NCBI GenBank assembly: GCA_028867845.1
Contig: JAGWFU010000010.1
Location: forward strand, 1-13,493
Direction of reading: 5' to 3'
Source: Microcaldota archaeon
Lineage (GTDB): Archaea > Micrarchaeota > Micrarchaeia > Micrarchaeales > Micrarchaeaceae
Length of the DNA: 13,493 bases
A model generated the notes under the pieces. That model made no database searches, was not told the origin of the DNA, and saw nothing but the letters and a program-made list of their open reading frames with translations. Positions 1 through 6,243 of this stretch are shown here, in pieces (the stretch's first letter is position 1; the number at the start of each line of letters is the position of its first letter). Made by a program: the position numbers and the translations under genes.

Positions 1-911
1 GAGCTGTAGCTGAAGAGCCCCGCCTGCAGCGGAGGGACCGAGAGCCTGTAGCTGCCGTATCCCGTTGTGAACACTATGTTGCCTGGAGAGAGAGCGCTCT
101 TGGTCTGGTTCGCGTATGTGACGCTCCACACCATGTTGGACTGAAGCCCTGTTTCGGAGAATACGCTCTGCTCGCTGAATGCTATCTGCCTCGAAGACCC
201 GGAGACGGCGTTGCCGGACTGCGGAGACGGGGACAGGGTCACGCCGTTATACACGACGTTCGATATGCTGAAATTGTAAATCCCGTTAGCGCTGAGGTAC
301 TGTATGCGCTGGGAATTGGAGCTCTTGGAGATTCCGTTGAATGCCGCCTGCCACGTGGCATTTGCGGGGAGGCCGCCCTCCGTGAACGTGGTGTTGAGGT
401 ATACTGGGGCCGGAACCGTGGTCGTTGAGGAGGAGCCGACAGAGCTTGAAGAGGAGGATGAAGAAGATGATGAAGAGGAGGAAGAGGAGGTTGTAGTCGC
501 TGCCGTGGTAGTGGGCGGAGGTATCGATGAGGTAGCCGTAGTGGGGACCGTGGACGCCGCGGTAGTGGAGGTGGAGGCGGAGGTTGTGGATGTGGCCGGG
601 ACAGTGGTCGTGGGCTGCACCGTGGATGATGTGGGGGGGATGGATGACGAAGTGGAAGAGGATGAGGTTGACGCAGACGAGGTTGACGCAGACGTGGTCG
701 ACACCGATGAGGATGAGGAGCTGCTCGATGTCGTTGCTATGGTAGTCGAGGTGGACGGTATGGATGAGGTCGATGTGGTGTTTGCGGGCTGGCTGAAGGC
801 GGTCTGCCTCTTGGTGAATATGTGCATGCTCATCTGTGCCGGGGTGTGCAGAACGGCAAAGACTATGAGGATGACGAGCGAGGCGTGGAGCGCGCCGCTG
901 TCGTATAGCAT
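1..911 (-). CDS. Secreted Ser/Thr-rich surface protein, 3' end outside window
   Basis: Reading the minus strand from an ATG at 911 gives 303 codons without a stop, running off the window. Residues 11-22 are a hydrophobic stretch (SLVILIVFAVLH) fitting a signal peptide or N-terminal anchor. Residues about 45-165 are almost entirely Ser, Thr, Ala and Pro, including 16 serines in a row at 142-157; this looks like a heavily glycosylated stalk. Two related beta-type units follow: TFTEGGLPANATW near 173-185 and FSETGLQSNMVWSV near 250-263, each followed by aromatic, beta-rich sequence with N-x-S/T sequons. Such 'F.E.GLP..TW' units are familiar from surface proteins of acidophilic archaea (recalled, not searched). 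It lies 46 nt after the second MinD-like gene; a TTTATTA stretch at 946-953 (complement) could be a TATA box, or the gene may be read through from upstream. Molecular function unknown. The long acidic plus-strand reading frame over 304-951 is the antisense shadow of the Ser/Thr codons. Confidence 0.85.
   Translation of the reverse strand, partial: MLYDSGALHASLVILIVFAVLHTPAQMSMHIFTKRQTAFSQPANTTSTSSIPSTSTTIATTSSSSSSSSVSTTSASTSSASTSSSSTSSSIPPTSSTVQPTTTVPATSTTSASTSTTAASTVPTTATSSIPPPTTTAATTTSSSSSSSSSSSSSSSSVGSSSTTTVPAPVYLNTTFTEGGLPANATWQAAFNGISKSSNSQRIQYLSANGIYNFSISNVVYNGVTLSPSPQSGNAVSGSSRQIAFSEQSVFSETGLQSNMVWSVTYANQTKSALSPGNIVFTTGYGSYRLSVPPLQAGLFSYS
664..693. repeat. Perfect 2 x 15-bp tandem repeat in stalk coding region
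   Basis: GAGGTTGACGCAGAC occurs twice head to tail (664-678 and 679-693). It lies inside the Ser/Thr-rich part of the minus-strand surface protein and encodes repeated Ser-Thr-Ala pentapeptides. The unit length is a multiple of three, so copy-number change would lengthen or shorten the stalk without a frameshift. Confidence 0.8.
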
Positions 912-957
912 TTTGCCCAAGTTTATCGCTAAAGGTTATGCAGCAAAGTAATAAATC

Positions 958-1734
958 TCATCCCCTTCTGAACAGCCCGAGGAGCCGGGAGAGGAAGCCC
1001 TGGCCGCCTGCGCCGCTCTCCTTCTGCTCGCCCCTTGCGGAGTATATCCTCGAGAAGTCCAGCATCGCCCTCGAGAAGGGCGCCCTCTTCCTGTAGAGGT
1101 AGGCAGGGATGTGGGCCGCTATGCTCATCGGCACCGAGTCGTCCTCGGGGAATGCCGCCTCAACACGCGCGCCGTACGCGCTCTCTATCTCCCTCGGACT
1201 GAGCTCGAACGCCCTCCTCCTCACGCGGTTGACGACGAGGCTGTGCCTTATGTGGTACCTGTCGAATATCTGCGATGACCTTATCGCGCTCGTGGTGGCC
1301 TGCATGTCAGGGGTCATCACTATCAGCGCCTCGTCTATGTTGACGAACACCTCCTTCGTGAAGCCGGGGGGGGTATCCATCACCACGAAGTCGTACTTGG
1401 TCTGGTGCAGCATGCGCGCGAACCTCGCTATGCTCTCAGGGTTTGGATCATACTGCTTCTGGCTCAGCTCGCCGCACAGGACGTGCAGGCCGGTGGGAGG
1501 GTGTATGGTGGTGACGCTGGCCAGCCTGGTCCTGCCCCTCTGCACCGCCCTGAAGCCGGAGCCGACCTCCTCCAGCCCGAGGTGCATCGCCACCACCGGG
1601 TTGACGTAGTCGTCGTCGACAAGGAGCACGCTGTACCCGAGAGCCTTGAGTATGATGGCAAGGTTGACTGAGATTGTGGTCTTGCCCACTCCTCCCTTCT
1701 GCGACGACACCCTCACCAGGTACGGCTGCGCCAT
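958..1734 (-). CDS. MinD/ParA-family ATPase, paralog 1
   Basis: A 258-residue P-loop ATPase of the SIMIBI MinD/ParA class. The deviant Walker A is KGGVGKTT at 13-20, with signature Lys13 and Lys18. The switch I region is LLVDDDYVNP at 37-46, and Walker B is FVVMDTPPGF at 116-125. VVNRVRRR at 167-174 is in the position of the nucleotide-base loop. Family members dimerise on ATP and organise membranes, DNA or appendages. The end, QGFLSRLLGLFRRG, is an amphipathic basic/hydrophobic helix very like the MinD membrane-targeting tail, so membrane association is inferred rather than DNA partitioning. The ATG follows the stop of the upstream paralog directly (TAGATG), with a strong GGGAGG ribosome-binding site at 1741-1746, so the two are surely co-transcribed and probably translationally coupled. 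The motif set is complete and nothing looks degenerate. Exact cargo unknown. Confidence 0.92.
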   Translation of the reverse strand: MAQPYLVRVSSQKGGVGKTTISVNLAIILKALGYSVLLVDDDYVNPVVAMHLGLEEVGSGFRAVQRGRTRLASVTTIHPPTGLHVLCGELSQKQYDPNPESIARFARMLHQTKYDFVVMDTPPGFTKEVFVNIDEALIVMTPDMQATTSAIRSSQIFDRYHIRHSLVVNRVRRRAFELSPREIESAYGARVEAAFPEDDSVPMSIAAHIPAYLYRKRAPFSRAMLDFSRIYSARGEQKESGAGGQGFLSRLLGLFRRG

Positions 1735-2526
1735 CTAACCCCTCCCGAAAAGAAGCCTGAAGGCGGCGGCTATCCTCGCTAGCAAGCCGTTGGATTTCTT
1801 GGCCTGGAACTCGAAGCCCATCTTGGTTATGTACTTCTCGGCGAGCTGGCCTATTGCGGAGGAGAAGGGGGCGCGCCTGTTCATCAGATATGCGGGTATC
1901 CTCTCCGAGACGCCGATAGGCACTATCTCGCTGTCGGGCAGCACGGCGAGTATGGTGCCGTCGTACATCTCCTCCATCTCATTGATGTGGAGCTCGTAGC
2001 CCTTGTTCCTGAACTTGTTGACCACCAGGCCGTGCTTCAGGTGCGACCTGTCGTAGTCGTTGGCTAGTCGTACGGCGCTGACGCACGACGACATCTCAGG
2101 GGTGGTGACGATTATCGCCTCCCCGAAGTTGCCGAACTCCTCGTCTGGGAAGAAGCCGGGCGGCGTATCCATTATCACGAAGTTGTACGTGCTCTTGAAG
2201 ACCTGCTTGAACAGCCTCTGCATCTGCGCGACGGTGGGGTTGTGCGGCCTCGAGACTATCTCGCCGGGCAGCACGTCCAGCCCTGAGGGGTTGTGGCGCA
2301 CCACGCTGCCCTCAAGCGTGGACTTGCCGAGCAGGACAGCGCGCACCCCGGTGTTCGCTCCCTCTATACCCAGGTGTATGCCGACGCTGGGGTTTATGAA
2401 GTCCGCGTCGATGAGCAGCACCTTGCTGCCCGCTAGGCTCATCGCCATCGCCAGGTTGACCGATGCCGTGGTCTTGCCCACTCCCCCTTTCTGCGAGGAC
2501 ACCCTGATGACGTACGGCTTACTCAA
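1735..2526 (-). CDS. MinD/ParA-family ATPase, paralog 2
   Basis: Paralog of the next gene along the transcript, 263 residues from the chosen start. It has the deviant Walker A KGGVGKTT (signature Lys13, Lys18), a LLIDADFINPSVGIHLG switch region and the Walker B FVIMDTPPGFF. The C-terminus NGLLARIAAAFRLLFGRG is amphipathic and again suits membrane targeting. Start choice: a GTG at 2535 would begin MIKLSKPY, but it overlaps the only ribosome-binding site. A TTG at 2526 gives MSKPYVIRVSSQKGG, which aligns residue for residue with MAQPYLVRVSSQKGG of the paralog and sits 8 nt after GAGGAG. The start overlaps the end of the surface-protein gene by 8 nt, implying coupling. Likely role: membrane-bound, ATP-switched positioning or assembly factor. 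The pairing suggests a heterodimer or a duplicated function, but that is inference. Confidence 0.92.
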   Translation of the reverse strand: MSKPYVIRVSSQKGGVGKTTASVNLAMAMSLAGSKVLLIDADFINPSVGIHLGIEGANTGVRAVLLGKSTLEGSVVRHNPSGLDVLPGEIVSRPHNPTVAQMQRLFKQVFKSTYNFVIMDTPPGFFPDEEFGNFGEAIIVTTPEMSSCVSAVRLANDYDRSHLKHGLVVNKFRNKGYELHINEMEEMYDGTILAVLPDSEIVPIGVSERIPAYLMNRRAPFSSAIGQLAEKYITKMGFEFQAKKSNGLLARIAAAFRLLFGRG

Positions 2527-4642
2527 CTTGATCACTCCTCTTTATCTGCTCCCTTATCCTTATCAGCTGCTCCGACCTGTCCTTCCTGTACCTCGGCCTC
2601 CCCGGACCCTGACTCCTTATGTAAACCGCGGCATAGACCAGCAGCGCAAGCGCGGCGGCGGCTCCCGCGGCGATGGCGATGTCCTTCATCTGCACGTTTA
2701 TGGATATCCCCGGATGCTGCCCAGCCGATGCGGGGGATGCGGCGGCAGCAGGAAGCACGACGACGGGGAGGGAGTAGCTCTGGGTGGAGTTGCCCTGGCT
2801 TATGGTCAGCCCGAGAAGCTCGGTGCCGGGCGTCGACGGGGTCGTGACCTTGAACCTCGCGGATACCTGCTGGTTGGAGCTCGCGCTTATCTGCTGCGTG
2901 GAGCCCGATATCAAGGTGCCAGGCGGCCCTGTGAGCACGAAGGTTATCTGGCTCTGCGTTATCCCTGTGTACAGCACCGAGGCCGCTATCTCGTTTGTGT
3001 AGTTGGTGTAGAACGTGGGTATGTTTATGTTGAGCACTCGAAGAACACTCTGCGGGGCGGGCGCCTGCGGCACCACGAACACGGTGTTAACCCTCTGCAG
3101 TAGCGCCTGGTTCTGCGGGTTCTCTATAGTGTAGTAAGCGTATATCTGCTGCCCGACGGGCAGGTAGCCGATGTTCCAGGTTATCACGTAGTACGCGCCG
3201 TTGGAGGTTACGGTGGCCGGAGCCCCGTAGGCGGTTATCTGAGATGCGCTGGTGGCGACGCCAAGAGGTATCCTTGTCTGCAGAGTGAAGTTGCTGGTAG
3301 AGCTGTTGTACGGGCTAGTTATCTTTATGACCCCGCTCGCCGTGTGCGTATTGTTGGTGAGCGAGACCTGGGGCTGTATGTTCGGATACTGGCCCGAGTT
3401 GCTCTGCACGCTGAACGTAAGGAACTGCACCTGGCTGTTGGTCTTGTTTGCCGCGCTAACGGTTATGTTGAGCGGCACCACGTAGGTGCCTGGGGTCAGG
3501 TTCTGTGGTGCGTTAAAGAAGAGGTTGATCGTGCTCTGCTGGCCCGGACCCAGGACTAGGCTCTTAGTTGAGAGCGTGACCAGCGCGGGGTCCTGAGCCG
3601 CGGCAGCAGCAAGCTGGACGAAGCTCTGCTGTTTGCGGATCCCAGATGTAGCTGTACTGGGATGCAGGACGGGTGAGAATGATGCTGCACCGAAGTTGAC
3701 GTTGCCAACGCTGAAGTTGACGATCTCTGTTGACTGGCTCGTAGACTGGAATGTCATGCTGTACACGGCCGAGCTACCTGTGGTGAGCGAGGTGAATATC
3801 GGCGCTGAGATGATCGACAGCTGCGGAAGCTGAACTATCGATGGCCCTGTAGGCGTTGGCGATGATGTAGGTCCGCTGCCGCCGCCGGTGTTGCCAGGAA
3901 CAGAGTAGCCGAACGTTTCTGTGTTGGAGGATATCTCGACACTGTTGAATATCGTGTTTGCTACTATACTGGCTGTGTAGGAACCGGAGAAATCCGTGAC
4001 GCCGCTGAGCTGGAATATCACGTTCTCGGTCTGGTAAGGCGACAGCGCGGAGACGACTGTGTTTGATGTTGCGCTCTCTGGTCCTGAAACCGAAAGGTCG
4101 ACTGTTATCGGAGAGGTTGCGTACTGGCCGTTGTTTGTTATCGATGCGGTGAAGGTCTGCAGCGCACCTTTGCTTGGGCTGGAGTCACCGGAGAAGCCGG
4201 TTATGTCGAGAGATGGGGCGTTTAGCATCTGGAACGACGAGGTTATGCTGTTGGTGTATGGGCCGCTAGTGAGGCTGATCTGCGCGTTGTAAACCGCGTT
4301 GACCAGCTCGCTCGTCGGGAACTGGAAGTTGTAAGTAGTTGCGACAGTGTTTATCGGGCCGACGTCAACCTCGTTGGAATAAGCCACCGCGCTGTTGGCG
4401 TTGTCTATTATCTGGAGCTGGCCGGTTGCCGAGGGGTCGGAGCAGAAGCTCGAGAGCCCCTGGACAGTGAAAGTTGAGGCGACGTTGCCGAGTATGGGAT
4501 AGCTCGCCTGCGTGTTGATGAGTATGTTGTAGGGGCAGAAGACGTTGACGTTCGCCGTGAAAGTCGCTGTTGCGCTCTGTCCAATCGCGAGCGTGGCGAG
4601 CATGGATAGCGCTAACAGTGCAGCGGCGTACGCTCGGTGCAT
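2519..4642 (-). CDS. Membrane-anchored secreted surface protein with Ig-like domains
   Basis: 707 residues from the ATG at 4642. The signal peptide is at 1-22 (MHRAYAAALLALSMLATLAI), followed by a Cys-containing N-terminal domain (two Cys). A CARDB-like Ig fold follows (SLDITGF... with 'ASITNNGQYATSPITVDL'), then a Gly/Ser/Pro/Thr linker. Next come two or three NEW3/CARDB- or DUF11-like beta domains ('VLGPGQQSTINLFFNAP', 'NLTPGTYVVPLNITVS'), with many N-x-S/T sequons. A single transmembrane helix lies at about 655-675 (IAIAAGAAAALALLVYAAVYI), followed by a 32-residue, highly charged cytoplasmic tail. The topology is extracellular with a cytoplasmic foot. The frame stays open 22 codons further upstream (to 4708), but the signal peptide begins at the ATG and a TATA box lies inside that extension, so the longer form is rejected. 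Its stop overlaps the start of the MinD-like ATPase. The tail could contact those ATPases (inference). No enzyme domain recognised. Confidence 0.85.
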   Translation of the reverse strand: MHRAYAAALLALSMLATLAIGQSATATFTANVNVFCPYNILINTQASYPILGNVASTFTVQGLSSFCSDPSATGQLQIIDNANSAVAYSNEVDVGPINTVATTYNFQFPTSELVNAVYNAQISLTSGPYTNSITSSFQMLNAPSLDITGFSGDSSPSKGALQTFTASITNNGQYATSPITVDLSVSGPESATSNTVVSALSPYQTENVIFQLSGVTDFSGSYTASIVANTIFNSVEISSNTETFGYSVPGNTGGGSGPTSSPTPTGPSIVQLPQLSIISAPIFTSLTTGSSAVYSMTFQSTSQSTEIVNFSVGNVNFGAASFSPVLHPSTATSGIRKQQSFVQLAAAAAQDPALVTLSTKSLVLGPGQQSTINLFFNAPQNLTPGTYVVPLNITVSAANKTNSQVQFLTFSVQSNSGQYPNIQPQVSLTNNTHTASGVIKITSPYNSSTSNFTLQTRIPLGVATSASQITAYGAPATVTSNGAYYVITWNIGYLPVGQQIYAYYTIENPQNQALLQRVNTVFVVPQAPAPQSVLRVLNINIPTFYTNYTNEIAASVLYTGITQSQITFVLTGPPGTLISGSTQQISASSNQQVSARFKVTTPSTPGTELLGLTISQGNSTQSYSLPVVVLPAAAASPASAGQHPGISINVQMKDIAIAAGAAAALALLVYAAVYIRSQGPGRPRYRKDRSEQLIRIREQIKRSDQVE
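2535..2540 (-). promoter_or_regulatory. Ribosome-binding site deciding a TTG start
   Basis: GAGGAG on the minus strand lies 8 nt before the TTG at 2526 but overlaps the upstream GTG at 2535. It therefore favours the TTG as the start of the second MinD-like ATPase. It lies within the last codons of the upstream surface-protein gene. Confidence 0.6.
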
Positions 4643-4660
4643 ATAAATAGATGATAGAGA

Positions 4661-4670
4661 TGGTATAAAA
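4661..4670 (-). promoter_or_regulatory. TATA box of the surface protein / MinD operon
   Basis: The minus strand reads TTTTATACCA here, centred about 24 nt before the ATG at 4642. That spacing puts the transcription start at or next to the start codon, so the mRNA is probably leaderless. This supports the short start of the surface protein. Confidence 0.6.
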
Positions 4671-4724
4671 CAGTTGCGTTTGCTGTGCACTAAGGAAGCG
4701 CGATACAAGCGGCGCTGAAGAGCA

Positions 4725-5036
4725 TCAAATCTCTATGAAAAGATCCTCGCCCTCAACAGTAACTGGGTAGTACGGCTCGGAGTCCAGGTCAAGCGGGAAC
4801 TCCACGAGGTTGCCGTTGCTCACGTCCCACTTGGCGCCGTGCCACGGGCAGGTTATGACGTTGTCTGCGAGCTCCCCCTCCCAGAGCGGGCCGCCCTCGT
4901 GGTTGCAGTGCCCCCTCATGGCGTGGAACTTTCCGGCCACGTTGGCGAGCACTATCTCGTCGTGGCCCTCTATCTTTACTAGCTTCATCTTCCCCGGTTC
5001 AAGGTCGGAACTCTTCCCGATTTTTATCTTCGCCAT
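4725..5036 (-). CDS. Small Rieske-type [2Fe-2S] ferredoxin
   Basis: A 103-residue soluble Rieske protein. The two cluster-binding boxes are complete: Cys44-x-His46 in GHCNHEGGPL and Cys63-x2-His66 in CPWHGAKWD. The surrounding beta strands and the final 'YPVTVEGEDLFIEI' strand are typical of NirD or dioxygenase-ferredoxin-like Rieske domains. There is no signal peptide or membrane helix, so it is a cytosolic electron carrier rather than a cytochrome bc component. It lacks the disulfide-forming cysteines of the bc1-type proteins. No oxygenase or reductase partner is encoded nearby, so the redox partner is unknown. It has its own TATA box upstream and lies 60 nt downstream of the winged-helix regulator and 82 nt upstream of the surface protein. 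A function in the surface operon is not implied. Confidence 0.92.
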   Translation of the reverse strand: MAKIKIGKSSDLEPGKMKLVKIEGHDEIVLANVAGKFHAMRGHCNHEGGPLWEGELADNVITCPWHGAKWDVSNGNLVEFPLDLDSEPYYPVTVEGEDLFIEI

Positions 5037-5066
5037 CGCAGCACCGGATAAAACTTGTGTCGCTTG

Positions 5067-5075
5067 CTATTTATG
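5067..5075 (-). promoter_or_regulatory. TATA box of the Rieske gene
   Basis: The minus strand reads CATAAATAG, centred about 35 nt before the ATG at 5036. This allows a transcription start near 5045 and a very short leader. No Shine-Dalgarno sequence precedes the ATG. Confidence 0.5.
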
Positions 5076-5096
5076 CGTTGCTGAATCAGTCGCGCA

Positions 5097-5777
5097 CTAC
5101 GACTCTATTACCTCAGTTATGCGGTCAAGCGCCTTCTTGAAGCCCACGCCCGTGTTTGTAATGTGGAACGCCTCGCTGCCGCGGTACCTCTTTATCATGC
5201 CCGTCTTGAGTAGGAGGGAGACGTACTCTTGCAGCTCGAGCCTGCCGATCGCGTTGAACTCGAAATGCGCAGCCCTCCTTATGTCGCTCTCTATCATGTC
5301 CTTGGATGTCATCGCGCCCAGTATGGCGCGGACCATGTGCAGCCTGCTCCTGTGCACCATGTTCCTCTCCTCCTCTTGGTCCCTCCTGTCTGCTATAGGT
5401 GAGTAGTCGTAGACGCTTGAGGACCTGGATGGCGCCTTTATCTTTATCCCGTCTATTACAGAGGGGATCTCTGCTGTAGAGTACTTGAGGCCCAATATCG
5501 CTATGGCTTTTCGGGTCTCAGCTGCCCACTCCTTGCCGAACTCCGTAGTGGTGTGGGTTGCGCCATCTATGCGCAGCAGGCCGGAGGCTGCAAGCCTGTT
5601 CGCCCCTTTGCGCAGGGTGTACTCGCTGCGGTGAATGGACTTGCGCAGCATGTTTATGTCTGCCCCTTCCATAGAGGTGTGCAGCATCTCAAGGTAGACC
5701 TTGTACTTGCCCCTCAGCCTCTCCTTGTGGTCGGAGACCAGCCTGGCGCCCCCGGTTTCAGAAATCTGCTGTGTCAT
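5097..5777 (-). CDS. Transcriptional regulator with two winged-helix domains
   Basis: 226 residues. The C-terminal part (about 145-222) has the pattern of the archaeal winged-helix family HTH_45: a helix MVRAILGAM, a recognition region, 'LQEYVSLLLKTGMIKRY', then a wing and 'FHITNTGVGFKKAL'. The N-terminal part (about 22-95) looks like a second winged helix ('KYKVYLEMLHTSM', 'LRKGANRLAASGLLRIDGATHTTTEFGKEW'). A charged, Ser-rich linker joins them, with an EEER patch. No sensor or metal site is apparent. The gene is divergent from rpoH across a 190-nt region with inverted repeats, so autoregulation or control of the rpoH side is possible but unproven. The ATG at 5777 lacks a clear Shine-Dalgarno sequence. 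Family call fairly sure; target genes and signal unknown. Confidence 0.75.
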   Translation of the reverse strand: MTQQISETGGARLVSDHKERLRGKYKVYLEMLHTSMEGADINMLRKSIHRSEYTLRKGANRLAASGLLRIDGATHTTTEFGKEWAAETRKAIAILGLKYSTAEIPSVIDGIKIKAPSRSSSVYDYSPIADRRDQEEERNMVHRSRLHMVRAILGAMTSKDMIESDIRRAAHFEFNAIGRLELQEYVSLLLKTGMIKRYRGSEAFHITNTGVGFKKALDRITEVIES

Positions 5778-5817
5778 CTAGAACAACGCGACCTTTTTGT
5801 CAGAGAGAATCTAACAG

Positions 5818-5832
5818 GGGTTGATTTAACCC
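5818..5832. repeat. Short inverted repeat GGGTT-N5-AACCC
   Basis: Five-base arms around GATTT, 40 nt upstream of the winged-helix gene. The minus strand TTAAAT inside it could serve as a weak TATA element, so a protein bound here would block that promoter. Short enough to be chance. Confidence 0.35.
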
Positions 5833-5853
5833 TTTTCCCCGGTTCCGCTACTT

Positions 5854-5870
5854 CCGGTAACTTTTACCGG
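5854..5870. repeat. Perfect inverted repeat CCGGTAA-CTT-TTACCGG, candidate operator
   Basis: Seven-base perfect arms with a 3-nt spacer, directly next to and sharing two bases with the TATA-like element at 5869-5880. The size and symmetry suit a dimeric winged-helix regulator, and the divergent gene at 5097-5777 encodes one. Operator function is inferred. Confidence 0.5.
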
Positions 5871-5880
5871 TATAAATACC
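5869..5880. promoter_or_regulatory. TATA-like element GGTATAAATACC, near-palindromic
   Basis: GGTAT-AA-ATACC can be read as a TATA box on either strand. On the minus strand it would start transcription near 5848, giving the winged-helix gene a leader of about 70 nt. On the plus strand it would start near 5903, giving rpoH a leader of about 65 nt. Direction not resolved. Confidence 0.45.
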
Positions 5881-5939
5881 CCGCCGACGGCAGGTATTTA
5901 ATGGTTATCTTTCAATAGTTAGCTGTACTTCCTGCCTAG

Positions 5940-5948
5940 TATTTATTA
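5940..5948 (+). promoter_or_regulatory. TATA box of the RNA polymerase operon
   Basis: TATTTATTA is centred about 24 nt before the GTG at 5968, the distance expected for transcription to begin at the start codon. A leaderless rpoH mRNA is therefore likely. It is the closest TATA element to the polymerase genes. Confidence 0.6.
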
Positions 5949-5967
5949 TGCCCTGGTCTCCGGTGAA

Positions 5968-6189
5968 GTGTTGGCTGCATTCAATCTGATATCCGAACAT
6001 TCTCTCCTCAGCGCGAGCGAGACCAAGAAGGTGCTGAATAAGTTCGGGGTGCAGGTCGAGAAGCTGCCGAAGATACAGGAGAACGACCCGCAGGCAATCG
6101 CGCTGAATGCAAAGGCAGGTTCTGTCATCGAGATAAGCAGGGAGGATCCAACAGGGAAGTACTCGTGTTACAGATACGTCATAAAGTAG
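5968..6189 (+). CDS. rpoH: DNA-directed RNA polymerase subunit H (Rpo5)
   Basis: 73 residues, matching the archaeal H subunit, which corresponds to the C-terminal domain of eukaryotic RPB5. Family marks are the N-terminal 'ISEHSLLSASETKKVLNKFG', then LPKIQENDPQA (33-43), the 'NAKAGSVIEISR' strand and the terminal 'YRYVIK'. H binds the jaw/shelf of A'' near downstream DNA. GTG at 5968 is chosen because the family-typical N-terminus begins just after it and the TATA box is spaced for a leaderless start; a TTG follows immediately at 5971 as an alternative. First gene of the polymerase operon; 54 nt separate it from rpoB2 with no convincing promoter between. In a lineage with the usual glycine-aspartate in this strand ('GDV'), the GSV here is a mild deviation. 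Confidence 0.93.
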   Translation: MLAAFNLISEHSLLSASETKKVLNKFGVQVEKLPKIQENDPQAIALNAKAGSVIEISREDPTGKYSCYRYVIK

Positions 6190-6243
6190 GACGTCAGGAC
6201 AATTAGGCAAGTTACGGCAAGGTCTCTCCGGGAGTTGAGTCGA

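Noticed and set aside
304..951. Plus-strand frame encoding an acidic, Glu/Asp/Val-rich protein
   Set aside because: It is the antisense of Ser/Thr codons of the minus-strand surface protein, which has a signal peptide and recognisable repeat domains; the acidic frame has no coherent fold or ribosome-binding site.
2060..3103. Long plus-strand open frame
   Set aside because: Antisense to the MinD-like ATPase and the surface protein, both supported by motifs; its translation is Arg/Gly/Tyr-rich low-complexity sequence.
4643..4708. 22-codon N-terminal extension of the surface protein
   Set aside because: It would place a polar stretch before the signal peptide, and the TATA box at 4661-4670 lies inside it.
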